DNA from: Astropecten irregularis
Taxonomy: Eukaryota; Echinodermata; Asteroidea; Paxillosida; Astropectinidae
DNA: 64,000 nt
Direction: 5' to 3'
NCBI GenBank assembly: GCA_963971285.1
Contig: OZ020261.1
Location: 6,389,983-6,453,982 of the forward strand
Below, piece after piece: positions 30,701 through 38,955 of this stretch (its first letter is position 1; each line of letters opens with the position of its first letter). Under the pieces are notes generated by a model that saw only the letters and a program-made list of their open reading frames with translations, was not told where the DNA came from and did no database searches. Position numbers and translations under genes: made by a program.

Positions 30701-33700
30701 CGATTTTTTGTGGGGGGGCACCTGGGGGGGGGGGGGGGGCACGCAGAATTTGTGGGGGGGCACGTGCCCCCCCAGGCCCCCCCGTAGCTACGCCCCTGCC
30801 TATGGCAGCCACTAGCCAGTGATTGCAGCCGTTTCCATAGACTTTGTGTGTTATTTGCGGTCGCAGCCAGAGAATTGGGACACGGCCTTACCAATTACTT
30901 TAAGCCCCGTCCGCACTCACTGGACTTTTTTGGGGCAAAGTTACCGAGACGCTGGGTACTTTACCCATTTTAAGTCCAGTGTGGATGTCTCAGGAAGTCT
31001 ACCTCTCAGTTACTTTGCCCGAGCCGCGCGGGTATTTCTATCGGCCAACTTCTGCCCGAGTAGAATGCCCGATACACTTTACCCGAGACGAAAAGTCCAG
31101 TGCGAGTCGGATATCCGCATGAGCCTAGTATTGACAGCTCGGTAATAAGCCATTTGCGAGTTAAATCTGAATAGTATCTGGTACACAGACTTCTTTCATT
31201 GCATATAAACACCCCAATTTGAATTTCCCAGACTAAAGACTGTTGCTATATCACGTGATTCGGGGCAAGCTTTTGCATATTGATACCCATCTCTGGAGTC
31301 GTCTGGTTCCTTTGGGCCATTCTTATCCATTATGAACAGTGCATTGGTGCAAGACGTCTGTTTATATGTAACTAAGCAAAAGTTTGCCCGAATCATGTGA
31401 TATGGCAAAAGAGTCTCTAGTCTTGAAAATTCAAACTGTGGTGTTTCTATGCATGTTTCTATGCTATGGATACTCACCCCTCTTCTCACAGTAGTATCCT
31501 GTATCGTACTCGATTGGACATTCACAGACCTGAGGGTGTGGTGGACCCTGGGGTGGGCATGCACCCCCATTCAGACAGGTCGATGGGATACATCGAGTAT
31601 TGGGCACTGGAATTGAAACAAAAAAATCAATCAAACTATTAAAACAATGAATATTAATGAATACAATTAAAAACTAAACAGATTTTTCCACTTTACAAAA
31701 TACAACTGCTGCAAACTGCTCCTGAAACGGAGCCCGATCCTCCGTTTCGTAAACGCCCTTAGATTGTCAGTGTCTGGTACCCAGACGCAGCTGCACAGTT
31801 TATAACAGATATGCGTCACGGATAGGTAATCATTATCATTCACTCGTCTCCATCATTGGTGATGGTCTCTGCTGTGGTTATATACTGTCACTGTCATTTG
31901 TCACTTTGGCTCTGTCGGGTTGAGTGTGCGTCAAGTCCATAAGTCGCCTGTCGTCGTCAATGTCGCATTGACTGATGACACTTGTAATACGTACCTGCTG
32001 TCTCACAGTAAAATCCACCGAAGCCATCTAGGCAAATACATGCCGGATATCCATACTCGGCCGTGTTACATTCGCCTTCATTTAAGCAGAATCCTTCTCC
32101 GCAAGTCGTAATCTGCCCCGAACCTGCGGGAAAACATTATGAGATTATAAAGGCATTCGTTTAGATAACACGGGTCAGCCCTTACTGGGAATGGTCATGT
32201 TTTACAGCACAAAACAAGCGAGAGAATGGGGGGGGGGGGGCGAGGTTGACTGGTGTCGACCCGGGGGAGCTAAACGAATGCGCGTGTTATGTCTACTACG
32301 TCGAACAGCCCTTCCTTTAGATCATTTGTTCACCGGATGAGGGCGCTTTATCTTTAGTGCGCCACCAAGAGTTGCCAACGCCCTAGCCAATCATAGGGCA
32401 TTTACAAAACCTGGCTTGAGGCCAGGCTTGAGACTTATTTCACTACCGCCATTTGAAGTCCACAAAATGTAGCGAAGGGATTGGGCCACATGATGAAGCT
32501 GGGGAAAGGCTCCAGCTTCGCCATGTATCTCAAGCCCTTCATTTCATTTAGGACACAAAATGGCAGTAGAAAAACAAATGCCAAGCCTAGCCCCAAGCCC
32601 CATTTCGTAAAGGCCCATAATTCGCGGAATCTTTCCTGGGGCCTTTTCCAAACCTCGGCTCAGGCTCCGGCTCCATTTCATGAATCCATTATAAAATAAT
32701 ATCAAAATAGAGGCTTTTGGCTGCGGTTCGGGAGTAGATTCTCTGGTTAAAAAAAGAAAACAGAGCTTCAGCTTCAATGAAAAGCCACACTTATATTTTT
32801 TAAGTGTGGATGACAGAGACGAAGCCCGAGCTCGAGCCCGATCCCGAGCCGGAGCCGAGGTTTGGAAAAAGGTCCCCAATGGGTGGTCGTAAACAAATTT
32901 CGCGCATTGTGATTGGACCGCGCATTTCAAACTCTTGGGCGTGCATTATTTGAAATCGCTGCCCGTATTATGGGTCTTTACGAAATGAGGCTTGACGCTA
33001 AGCTTGGGATTTATTTCGCTACCGCCATTTTGTGTCCAAAATGAAGGGCTTACGATGCATGGCGAAGCTGGAGCCTTTATTCGGCTTAATTGTCATGTGG
33101 GCCAGTCCCTTCATTTAGTTTTGGGCCTCAAACAGTTCAACGGCTATGAGCATACTCCAAATTGGATTTAAATACTGTCAAGTTTTCAAACTGCATGGTA
33201 TATCACGCGTACAATCATTTTAATTCAATTTCAATTTCAAGACAACACTCTTTACTCATATGTAAATTAAGCTTGCCCTTCACCGACGTGGATGAGCACT
33301 GCATACGCAGTGCTTGTGAGAGCACGTGAAAAAAATCACATGCTGGCTCAGGTGGGATTCGAACCCACGACCTCCTGCTTACTAGTGCAGATGCCTTACC
33401 TGCTAGGCCACCGAGCTAGCTGGGGTCTGCAGGGTGAATCGAATCCAATATCGCGGCGGGTACCGCAGTAAATCATGAATATTATATGATTAAATGTCTT
33501 TACTCAATAAAGTTTTAAAAATGTAAATTTCCCTTTGGGTTTCTCTGTTTCTTTTACCACTTGAAACAAGAACACCTTGAAACCAACTAAACCATTATTG
33601 ATCCAAACGTGTGTCCTACATTGTAGACTATGTAAGTCCGATCATGGTCCGATAATATAGCAGTGTCCTTGCTCTGATTCGGCCAAGCCTTAAGAGTGAC

Positions 33701-36700
33701 CCTACACAATATCCGATTAGCTCAAATAGCATGCTGGATACAATGCCCTCCCATATGTGATATCCGGTTTGGTATACCGTGAATAACCGGGATGTCATAA
33801 TAATTATTAGCTAGGCCGGTTCAAGGACATATCGGGTGTATATCCGGTTAGCTATCATCACGATAGAGCTAAGTGACCATCATCAGCGAGTCATACCAGA
33901 AGCCTTTCTGAAAGCTCGGCTCCGGCTCAGGCTCCCCGTCCATTTCGTGAATCCATTTCAAAGTATCAAAATAGAGGCTTTTGGCTGCAGTTAGGAAGTT
34001 TATTCTCTGGTTTGAAAAGGAAAACAGAGCTTCAGCTTCAATGGAAAACCACAACCTATATTTTCAGCGTATTGATGAAAACAGAGACGAAGCCGGAGCC
34101 AGAGCCGGAGCCGAGCTTTGAGAAAGGCCTGGTAATATTATGCCTGACGGAAATGGGTCACTCATTCCTCTGAAATTTTTGACGATGTCAATGTAAGGTC
34201 AACACACTATCCTTCATCATATCTCGTAATTATCATCCTTGTATATTCTTCAATATATTATTATTTTATTAGAATTTGAAGATCTGGGACAAATTTCACA
34301 GCATTGCTTAGCACAAAAACTTGCTTAGCATGACATTTCTATCTTAATAAAAACATGATTAACAACCAAATGTCCATGTGTTGTGTATCGCTTGTGATAT
34401 TTGTTCTTTGGCTATTGTTCGCTGACCATGAGTATCACTGAATGAATTTTTTAACGGTGGTTTATTTTATTGGACAAGACATTTTTGTGCTAAGCAAATT
34501 TCTGTTCTTAGCAGCTTCATGAAATTGTCACCAGCTGCAAAAAGGTTAACTTGTTAGTCATACGTTAATGGTCATAAATCATGATTGTGAAAGCTAGTGT
34601 GTACATACTTTTAACATCTTGACACCGTAACGAATCATGCCCGACTGCAGTGGAATGACTATATCATGGTTTAAACCAATCGAGATCAATATGCTCCACA
34701 TCAATGACGTGAAAATGGATAAAGCGAGTGAGAAGCATGACAAATTGAAAAAAAAGGCGGCGGGAGTAGACCAATATTGTGTATGACAACTTGCATTTCC
34801 CAGACTGTAAATCGATAAGAACAACATGGGATATAGCTAGGATAATCCATCAGCACTATTTGGTGCTCACACACTACGACACCAAAACATGACACAAAAG
34901 TACTTTTGAGAACCGTTCTTCAAGTCAACAGCACACGCGCACGCAATCCTGAGCATGCGCGCGTTGTTTTAGGCCTGCGCTTTTGTGCGTGCGCTGTTGA
35001 CTTGAAGACCGGTCCTCCAAAGTCTCCCATTCAACTGTTCGCCTGCTAAAGTAATTTATCTAAATTGCATATTAGGGAGACACTTTAGCGACTAAAAGTG
35101 AACATTTGGGAGACATCTGCAAACAGGGAGACTTTTCAGTGTCTCCCTATTATACCTGCTACCTTTCAAAGACATTATTTGTACTGTCCATATTTTAAAA
35201 GAAGACAGAGAATACGCTCTCACTATGAACATTTCAATTACAAGTGCATTGGTTTGGAGGATATTTAGAAATATGTATTACTTTGTACACGGCCCGATGA
35301 GAAAGTCTCACTGATGACCCATCCCTGTAAAAAATAATATCTATAATAATACAGTGTGTGACAAGGTCTTAAAGGTGCTGAATATGTAGCCCATGTCACT
35401 AGGAGTCCATTGTCAATCAGTTATCTGTTCGATGCAATCTTCAAGACGGAACTGTCATAACATTTGCCTTCAGATGTTCAAATAATAATCAAGAAGACAG
35501 TGAGAAACTGCAGGATGCCTTCAAGTGCATCTAAAGTTTGCATCTTAAGTTTGCGGTTCTTTTTTGCTGTAGTGAAGTTGGTTGCCTTAAAGTTGCCTGC
35601 ATGCACACAATAGCGCTCCGCACTATTTTAAAAATAGCACCGGATCTCAGACAAACATTGCAACCATGCACGTGTGTGGATGTGCGCGTCCATGTACACT
35701 ACGCGTGTGAGACAATGTTTGTCTGACAGCCGGGGATTTTGTGACGTCATTAGTGCGGAGCGCTATTCGCCCGGTGCACGATATGGAATCAAAGGGGTCG
35801 ATTTCACCAAACTCTTCGTAACTTACTATCAATCGTAGGATTTTTGATGCATTTATTAAAGCCCTACGTGGGATATAGGCCCCCTACGATGGGTTATCCT
35901 TCATAACTCGAGTTACGATCGATCGCAGGGCTTCGTGAATTCGACCCAAGAACCCTGAAAGTACAACCGTGAGACTTCAAAGGTACAATACAAGATTGGT
36001 AAAGGTCACAGGACAGCACTCATACTGTGACTGATCAAACATGTACATGAAATAATAAGCCTGTGAAAATTTGAGCTCAATCGGACATCTGAGTCACGAG
36101 AAAATAGCGAAAACCAGACTTTTTCTTATAAACATGAAGAATGGTTTTGATCTTACCCCGACATCAAAACTGTTTTCGGTCTTTGTTTGGCTAATTTCTG
36201 GTTGAATACAGCATTACAGGTGGTAATATTTTAACGATATCATCTTCATACCTTGAGTGAAAGGGGATAACTAAAACAACTCAAGTGAGGGTGTCCTTTA
36301 TATTTGTTCCAAACATCGTTCGGACTAACGATCTTTGGAAAAATGTTTCTTTGAAAAAACCCAGCATCTGATGAACCAAGATTTCCCATGGTGACTGTTT
36401 GCACTGTTTACGAACTGTTGAGTTCATTTTCTCTCTCAAACTCAATTTTTTTGGAGGCCTTGCAAATTCTATATGCTCCTACTACCGTAGCTCGCTCTAT
36501 AGAAGAATGAATGATATCGTATCACGGCATTCAGTTGAAGCAGTAACAACCTCGACCCGGAGGTCAACTTCCTTTCATCAGTTTCCTCTGTAGCCTTTTC
36601 TACTCTGTAGCCTTGGAGCGCATCATGAATATTCATGAATATTATAAATGCATTCATGAATACTATGGGAGTTTAGGCAGCACACAATGAACACAGCGAT

Positions 36701-37665
36701 ATAATCTAGTTCTGATAGGTTTTTACTCAAATCCATGTAATCTGCTGAAAATGTTTATGTCATGCTAACTGTAGTATTATATACACACAGAGTGATGAAA
36801 GTGAATCAACAACCATTAGAACTGTAGGTATACTTGCTGATATTTTGCAAGTAGATGTTATGTTTGTGGATATTTGCAGGTGTGTACACGTTTGTGGATT
36901 TTCATGAACAAAACAGGGAAACCAGTTTTCATATGTCAGCGAAGGTTAGGGGGACCAAGGCACTTTATAGGCGACATTTGGAGGGCGTTTACGTCCTATA
37001 GCTTGCTTTCACAGAAATACCTTTTCTGTTCAAATTTTAATATAAGACAGAGAATGCTCTCAATATGAGTACGTTTATTTCAAGTTTATTTGTTTGGAGG
37101 ATGTTAAGAAAAAAGGTTTTGTGCACAACCCTATGGAAATGTCACCCTATCACGCAATACATGTATAGTTAAACATGTATACATGTTTGTTGATAATATG
37201 TACATTTGTGGATAGTTGACATATTGTGGTTGCGGATAGGTGTGGATGGGATGGTTGGTGATCATGAATCCACTAACGTTGTTTTCAATATCAAAAGTCC
37301 TCTTAATGACCGTCAGTTTAACGGTTGACAGATATTGTTTTGCTGGCTTTTAGTTCTTCATAATAAATGTTGACTGATGTTGAACAACACACTGTGTTGT
37401 ATATCCACCATTATGTAAATCCATCAATTTGTTAAGCTTATACATGATATCAATCACACAACATTACCAACATTGTGACTATTCCAACATTAGAGAAGTG
37501 ATTAATTATCAAATTATGAATTCATATATTAACAACGTACAGCTATAATCATACATATACATATCACAATGAAAGAGAATATAAGACACTTCATAACATA
37601 CCTGTCCGTGTTGTAACGACGAAAATCAGAAAAGCAAGCAGTCGGACACTTGACCGGGGAGCCAT
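9694..37665 (-). CDS. EGF-domain receptor tyrosine kinase A (RTK-A), complete 18-exon model
   Basis: Single-pass plasma-membrane receptor with a tyrosine kinase. Coding exons: 37602-37665, 31995-32123, 31478-31606, 28818-28931, 26706-26840, 25007-25105, 24175-24273, 23243-23347, 20237-20344, 18228-18326, 16855-17018, 16037-16268, 15268-15378, 13405-13598, 12192-12426, 11271-11367, 10048-10147, 9694-9786. They sum to 2307 nt (768 codons plus stop) with every phase consistent. Signal peptide at about 1-21; nine six-cysteine EGF modules at 22-360, each on its own phase-1 exon; membrane helix at about 367-390; glycine loop GSGSFATV 462-469; ATP lysine K489; HRD D599; DFG D617; one activation-loop tyrosine (QYEMKSKG); tail YLVM 740-743, then DDYLYLEP. 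The kinase resembles the FGFR/Tie/Cad96Ca-like group by eye. No Ig or FN3 domain was found. Ligand unknown. Confidence 0.92.
9868..9975 (+). repeat. tRNA-derived SINE fragment (S3)
   Basis: Has an A-box-like region (gtggcctaagtggtctgg) and a perfect B box (gggttcgaatcc). The same body occurs reversed at 39770-39850. Confidence 0.6.
10247..10450 (+). repeat. TTAA-2 left-half fragment (RTK-A intron)
   Basis: Shares tcaacagttcgtaaacagtg, tcaccgtgggaaatctc and the gatcgttcgtccgaa block with the full copy at 26972. The right half is replaced by unrelated sequence. Confidence 0.5.
11652..12082. repeat. Three abutting foldback elements of family E (RTK-A intron)
   Basis: 11652-11802, 11804-11932 and 11934-12082 each form an almost complete hairpin with ends of the type GGGCCGATTTCACTAA / TTAGTGAAATCGGCCC. 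The first and third are near copies (gcgatcgattt core); the second is a variant with the catcgtaacttactatcaat arm. Together they fill about half of the 824-bp intron. Confidence 0.8.
12192..12426 (-). CDS. RTK-A catalytic-loop and activation-segment exon
   Basis: 235 nt encoding [42 protein letters not shown] and [24 protein letters not shown] has an intron inside the same stretch, between 47774 and 47375 (123 + 112 = 235 nt). Confidence 0.93.
13659..14022 (-). repeat. TTAA-1 MITE (RTK-A intron)
   Basis: Complete copy: TTAAAGGTAATATCATAC to GTATGATACTACCTTTAA, with TTAA at both borders. About 60 bp from the kinase exon 13405-13598. Confidence 0.85.
14270..14745. repeat. Family C foldback interrupted by a family D foldback (RTK-A intron)
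   Basis: Family C arms (gggcatttacgaaacgg at the left, gtttcgtaaacgccc at the right) enclose a complete family D element at 14457-14693 (ggggccaatttcat ... gaaattggcccc). Insertion of D into C gives their relative age. Confidence 0.7.
15531..15861 (+). repeat. Chimeric MITE: TTAA-2 left half joined to TTAA-1 right half (RTK-A intron)
   Basis: 15541-15700 is TTAA-2 (ttgcaaggcctcc, cagatgctgggtttttcaag, gatcgttcgtccgaa). It switches at the GATC region to TTAA-1 right half (gaaatactgtggctg, gggcaccgtatggg) and ends atgatactacctttaa. Confidence 0.7.
16340..16472. repeat. Family J foldback, GC-alternating hairpin (RTK-A intron)
   Basis: Arms of about 50 bp: gaaccgatcttcaagtcaac then GCGCACGCGCAC, and the inverse at the right. 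The tip is alternating purine-pyrimidine CG/CA, which can form Z-DNA. Related copies at 34906, 44993 and 45436. Confidence 0.75.
16500..16610 (-). repeat. Hammerhead-ribozyme-like repeat, copy C (RTK-A intron, sense)
   Basis: On the minus strand: GGTCTC, CTGATGT, TGACTAG / CTTGTC stem II around AGCAGG, GAAAC, GTT, GAGACC. GGTCTC and GAGACC pair as a 6-bp stem I. One core base differs from CUGANGA (last A is T). Upstream blocks (tgcggtaacaccatgtaagaa, cgcacttctcgtaagg) match the copies at 50720-50890 and 51290-51600. Confidence 0.55.
16855..17018 (-). CDS. RTK-A transmembrane exon
   Basis: Encodes [19 protein letters not shown] then [11 protein letters not shown], a stop-transfer [11 protein letters not shown], and a serine-rich start of the juxtamembrane region. 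It changes phase from 1 to 0, which marks the switch from EGF to cytoplasmic exons. Confidence 0.9.
17164..17475 (-). repeat. tRNA-derived SINE S1 (RTK-A intron)
   Basis: On the minus strand: a 5' leader of about 160 bp, then a tRNA-like body (TGGCTCAGTTGGTAGAGC A box; GGTTTGAATCC B box), then a body ending CCTTGTGGTTATTTGAT. Best preserved with the copy at 62272. Confidence 0.8.
17755..17900 (+). repeat. Hammerhead-like repeat, second family, copy 1 (RTK-A intron)
   Basis: Stem II AGATCCTA / TAGGATC followed by GAAACGTCAGGCC, with CTTGAGAA where CUGANGA is expected. The tail (catttcaggtcatta, ggttgatgcag, ttacttgta) recurs at 57810-57870. The core is decayed. Confidence 0.4.
17915..18178. 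repeat. Family I repeat (RTK-A intron)
   Basis: Begins attagggagacacgttagc and ends gggaaagtctccataagg; the interior has gaagacagagaatgctctca. Similar copies at 35073, 36945, 41305 and 53765. Confidence 0.65.
18228..32123 (-). CDS. RTK-A EGF exon array (exons 2-10, nine EGF modules)
   Basis: Nine exons of 99-135 nt, all phase 1-1 and each with six cysteines. Modules 1, 2 and 4 are long (43-45 residues); modules 5-9 are short and compact (33-36 residues, pattern GxC...CxC..G..GxxC), like tenascin or Tie EGFs. No calcium-binding D-x-D/N-E signature stands out. The symmetrical phases would allow exon gain or loss without frame change. The donor of 25007-25105 (GTGTTT) is weak. Confidence 0.9.
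18433..18798 (-). repeat. TTAA-1 MITE (RTK-A intron)
   Basis: Complete copy with TTAA at both borders; its left border lies about 110 bp upstream of the EGF9 exon acceptor. Confidence 0.85.
18985..19345 (+). repeat. TTAA-1 MITE, diverged (RTK-A intron)
   Basis: Left end TTAAAGGTACTATCATACTT is clear; the right end (gacgttacctta) is degraded. Confidence 0.65.
19430..19780 (-). repeat. Diverged TTAA-1/TTAA-2 relative (RTK-A intron)
   Basis: Right part has TTAA-1 blocks (gatcttgccaagatc, tctggataaataaagaattc, agttataagcaaatctgtg). Left part has TTAA-2-like aacctgtgaaattttcaact. Ends are unclear. Confidence 0.45.
19785..20218. repeat. Mariner-like MITE (RTK-A intron)
   Basis: Ends TACAGGGTGTCCCAGAAA and ACACCCTGTA, with inverted inner arms (tcttggctatcaccatgta on both sides). 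Ends in TA at both borders, as for Tc1/mariner insertion (family assignment inferred). It stops 19 bp before the EGF8 exon donor at 20237. Confidence 0.7.
20516..20625 (-). repeat. SINE S1, truncated (RTK-A intron)
   Basis: Keeps the S1 3' body (caaataaccacaagggaaac) and the B box (gggattcgaacc) but lacks the A box and 5' leader. Confidence 0.6.
20896..21404. repeat. Family D foldback carrying a nested element (RTK-A intron)
   Basis: Ends ggggccaatttcataaaac and gttttatgaaattggcccc type. The D consensus is broken between gccaaagaacaa (about 21023) and aagtgataca (about 21297) by a 273-bp insert with its own inverted ends. Confidence 0.75.
21024..21296 (+). mobile_element. Nested element with a THAP-like N-terminal reading frame
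   Basis: Inverted ends (ATGCGCGGTATTTTTGAACG / CGTTCAAAAATACGGCGCAT, then GAGGGCGCT). Inside, after two ACTTCCGG (ETS-type) motifs, ATG at 21094 opens a 34-codon frame: [16 protein letters not shown], then [14 protein letters not shown] and TGA. C-x3-C and FYRIP spacing resemble the start of a THAP zinc finger, where a tryptophan normally follows; here the codon is TGA. P-element transposons encode THAP domains, so a deleted P-like element or captured THAP gene start is likely. Confidence 0.45.
21671..22214 (-). repeat. TTAA-1 MITE with an inserted LINE/SINE 3' tail (RTK-A intron)
   Basis: TTAA-1 left and right parts are interrupted at about 21940-22115 by unrelated sequence (gtctaagttcaagagcaatg, cctcgagtggcctttgtgcc, gggcgacttccata) ending in an A-rich run, the look of a retroposed 3' end. 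Confidence 0.7.
22839..23203 (+). repeat. TTAA-1 MITE (RTK-A intron)
   Basis: Left TTAA and TIR are clear (ttaaaggttgtatcatac). The right end reads ctacctttagg, so the last A of TTAA is changed. It ends 40 bp from the EGF7 exon. Confidence 0.8.
23422..23746. repeat. Long near-perfect inverted repeat (RTK-A intron)
   Basis: Arms 23422-23527 and 23640-23746 (about 106 bp) differ at about three positions; loop 112 bp. Arms start GGGCAATTCCAGCGTAACGG. The loop holds a further copy of tgtcatgtccgttacg. Unknown MITE family, clearly recent by arm identity. Confidence 0.85.
23904..24144. repeat. Family D foldback (RTK-A intron)
   Basis: Complete copy, ends ctggggccaatttcataaaa and ttttatgaaattggcacc, 30 bp from the EGF6 exon donor at 24175. 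Confidence 0.8.
24331..24965. repeat. Composite of family H and a nested family G element (RTK-A intron)
   Basis: Family H blocks (cacgttctcacacacc, tagtcgcg, gtgtgtgaacgtgccttata, the last at both 24625 and 24930) surround a complete family G foldback at 24665-24793 (gggtgcattcgtctagct ... agctaaacgaatgcaccc). Confidence 0.6.
25790..25860 (-). repeat. SINE S2 fragment (RTK-A intron)
   Basis: Matches 33310-33385: cacgtgaaaaaaattcacgtg, ggctcaggtaggatgcgaac, ccacgacctcctgctta. It stops mid tRNA-like body. Confidence 0.55.
26011..26675. repeat. Large foldback element (RTK-A intron)
   Basis: Ends TATGGAGGAC...GTCCTCCATA with repeated AGCAGAAAAGC-type arms of about 200 bp. An inner pair (agaaccgcgcccttc / gaaggcgcggtcctct) extends the cruciform. 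It lies 31 bp from the EGF4 exon donor at 26706. Confidence 0.7.
26972..27356 (+). repeat. TTAA-2 MITE, complete (RTK-A intron)
   Basis: TTAAAGGGAGCATATCGG to AATTATGTATTGTACCTTTAA with TTAA borders. Reference copy for the family. Confidence 0.8.
28006..28522. repeat. Foldback element with 155-bp arms (RTK-A intron)
   Basis: Arms 28006-28160 and 28365-28522 pair over tcaaaaaagttctgcaact, catttctattattcctctttac-like blocks (aaagcttcattattcctctt) and tgttgtgattatgtaa. No coding capacity. Confidence 0.75.
28992..29357 (-). repeat. TTAA-1 MITE (RTK-A intron)
   Basis: Complete copy with TTAA at both borders, about 60 bp upstream of the EGF3 exon acceptor. Confidence 0.85.
29495..29730 (-). repeat. 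SINE S1 (RTK-A intron)
   Basis: tRNA-like body with A box (tgagctatccagc read in reverse) and B box (gggatttgaaccagc), plus part of the 5' leader (cgtttggcagtcagaagcc). Confidence 0.65.
29845..30892. repeat. Foldback element split by a hAT-like element (RTK-A intron)
   Basis: Arms ttctctggctgcggctgcaa (29866) and the inverse ggtcgcagccagagaatt (about 30858) belong to one short element. The 29906-30798 element sits between them. Confidence 0.6.
29906..30798. mobile_element. Non-autonomous hAT-like element, 893 bp, with 8-bp target duplication
   Basis: Ends CAGCGGCGTAGCTAGG and CGTAGCTACGCCCCTG are inverted copies. CCTATGGC is present exactly at both borders (29898-29905 and 30799-30806), the 8-bp duplication typical of hAT transposons. 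G-runs and C-runs near the ends; no transposase frame. Confidence 0.85.
32149..32290. repeat. Family G foldback (RTK-A intron)
   Basis: Interior gggtcagcccttactgggaa and ctggtgtcgacccggggg match the copies at 24665, 59520 and 63300; contains a 14-G run. Ends are slightly diverged (ggcattcgtttagat). Confidence 0.7.
32346..33116. repeat. Cluster of foldback fragments (RTK-A intron 1)
   Basis: 32346-32393 is the end of the gcgccaccaagagtt element (see 43664). 32395-32612 and 32972-33115 are family P (gcttgaggccaggcttgag, ccgccattt, atgaagggctt). 32620-32890 is family C with GGCTC-rich arms. Confidence 0.55.
33235..33490 (-). repeat. SINE S2 with tRNA-like body (RTK-A intron 1)
   Basis: On the minus strand: D-arm GCCTAGCAGGTAAGGC, T-arm GTGGGTTCGAATCCCAC (perfect) and acceptor arms with six of seven pairs. 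The anticodon loop is 8 nt, so it is not a canonical tRNA. The body also occurs at 25790, supporting a SINE. Confidence 0.6.
33893..34126. repeat. Family C foldback (RTK-A intron 1)
   Basis: Arms gaaagctcggctccggctca and gagccggagccgagctttga with the shared core acagagcttcagcttcaat. Confidence 0.7.
34287..34533. repeat. Family D foldback (RTK-A intron 1)
   Basis: Complete but with changed ends (tgggacaaatttcacagca / gcttcatgaaattgtcacca); interior aacaaccaaatgtccatgtg is conserved. Confidence 0.7.
34906..35033. repeat. Family J foldback (RTK-A intron 1)
   Basis: Arms gagaaccgttcttcaagtca and tgacttgaagaccggtcctc with an alternating GCGC/CACG centre. Confidence 0.75.
35073..35325. repeat. 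Family I repeat (RTK-A intron 1)
   Basis: tattagggagacactttagc to gagaaagtctcactgat, with the family interior (gaagacagagaatacgctct). It follows the J element by 40 bp, as J and I ends both use gggagact. Confidence 0.6.
35793..35946. repeat. Family E foldback (RTK-A intron 1)
   Basis: ggggtcgatttcaccaaact at the left and cagggcttcgtgaattcgac at the right; close to the variant at 11804. Confidence 0.7.
35975..36482 (-). repeat. TTAA-2 MITE with a TTAA-1-like middle (RTK-A intron 1)
   Basis: Reads as the reverse of 26972: caaaggtacaatac ... tttggaggccttgcaaattc. Between about 36160 and 36250 it has TTAA-1 blocks (atttctggttgaatacagca, atcatcttcatacc). Confidence 0.6.
36500..37600. repeat. RTK-A intron 1, low-information part
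   Basis: 36945-37160 is a decayed family I copy (aatataagacagagaatgct, tctcaatatgag). Nothing else recognised here; no exon with EGF cysteine spacing was found between 32123 and 37602. Confidence 0.4.
37602..37665 (-). CDS. RTK-A exon 1: start codon and signal peptide
   Basis: Encodes [19 protein letters not shown] then RTG: a basic start and a hydrophobic core typical of a signal peptide. Donor GTATG at 37601. It ends in phase 1 like all the EGF exons. The next exon is 5.5 kb away. Confidence 0.85.
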
Positions 37666-37740
37666 ATTGTGGCAGTTCACACCAATCACAATGGTATAAA
37701 TACTCAGGTTGAGTGCAGCTAGTGGCAGAGGCGCAAACTA
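37666..37740 (-). promoter_or_regulatory. Possible RTK-A core promoter
   Basis: A TATA-like GTATAAATAC (37694-37703) and a CCAAT box (37682-37686, read as ATTGG on the gene strand) lie 20-40 bp upstream of the ATG. If used, the 5' UTR would be extremely short, so a separate upstream UTR exon is equally possible. Confidence 0.3.
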
Positions 37741-38454
37741 TGCTGATTGTGCGGTTGAATTATGATGCCAGTGTCGCTAGGAAAGGTGCGTCGGGTCAGT
37801 TCGTTCAACAACCAAAGGAATACCATGTACACTAAACGAGTTTGAGTTTAGCATATACTGGACGTAATGTACATGTACACACCCAGCCTCTACTGTACTT
37901 CAGATGATAATACACAGCACCAATGGTAGACATCAATGAAAACGTAAACGGAACTTCGATCATGAACTTGTAACTGACGGTAAAGACATCGTGTAAAAAA
38001 AACCTGTTCAACCACACTGTGTCACCGCGTATACTTCTATTTCCGGTGGGACTGGTTAACAGCGTCGGTGGTGACACCAGTACTGTCTAAGCTTTACGCC
38101 CACAGCACCATACGTCATGGCTAGTCCTTCGCCGAATCGCTTATGGTATAGATTCTTGAAATCAACACAAAACCTATGACCTTGGACGTCATTGTAATCA
38201 TGACTATAGTCAAAGGAAACGTAAAGCCCAGCAATATTGTGGCCGTTGGGGCTGTGTGTGTGCACTGGACTGTGTATTTTTACCTTTGTGAAAGCCTTTA
38301 AAATATTCACTGGTTCACACACGCACACCTCATGCGGGTCAACACAAATCACAAACTAGTAAAGTAAGCTGTAATAAAACCAACAACCGAACTCTCTATT
38401 TTGGGAACAGCTATGTGATGTGTTTTTCACACCATAGAGACCGTTTCGATAAAC

Positions 38455-38955
38455 ATGACTTCTGTAACAGACCTTTTAGGGTGGTATTGTTGAAGTTCTG
38501 CTCTCTGATAATTGTTTGCTGGTGCCGATTTCAAAAGTAAAAGCAACTGAAATCAGATATAGCAGACTGAGGCACACTAAACCTTTTAAAGGTAGTATAT
38601 TTTTCATACTTGGGTTTTTATCCAAGAAATACAGATTCATGGGACAAATAACAAGACAGATACAGTAACAATCATCTGTGAACATTTCAGTCCCATACGG
38701 TGCCCACTTTTTGAGAAAACAGTGAAAAACATCCACAGTATTTCTGAAGTCTTTTCTCTTTTATTTTTGATCTTTTAAAAGATTAACAAGATTTTCGGTC
38801 TCTGTTTTACAAATTTCTGGATAAATACACCATTTCAGGCGGAACAATTTTTACTGTATGTTTCTACCACCACCATCTTCATACCCTGTAAGGTATAGGT
38901 AAATCTGTGAACATTTCTGTTTTGGTTTCTTACCAAAGTATGATACTACCTTTAA
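38455..38955 (-). repeat. TTAA-1 MITE plus a 130-bp flank duplicated in RTK-B
   Basis: 38586-38955 is a complete TTAA-1 copy. The 38455-38585 flank (aacatgacttctgtaac, gttgaagttctgctctctga, agatatagcagactgaggca) recurs next to the TTAA-1 copy at 46490, and the match stops at the MITE right TTAA. Confidence 0.7.

Noticed and set aside
30900-31110. Possible exon with GC-rich, Cys-poor frame
   Set aside because: Inverted blocks (cactggactttt near 30918, aaaagtccagtg near 31090) mark another short foldback element, not coding sequence.
31196-31570. 124-codon minus frame around 31478-31606
   Set aside because: It overlaps the RTK-A EGF2 exon in the wrong frame; the spliced frame gives six EGF cysteines and correct phases.
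33340-33425. Intact tRNA gene on the minus strand
   Set aside because: T-arm and D-arm look good, but the anticodon loop has 8 nt, one acceptor pair is broken, and the same body recurs at 25790; a SINE is more likely.
38056-38352. Minus frame of 98 codons between the RTK genes
   Set aside because: No recognisable domain, cysteine pattern or splice signal; not enough to call a gene.
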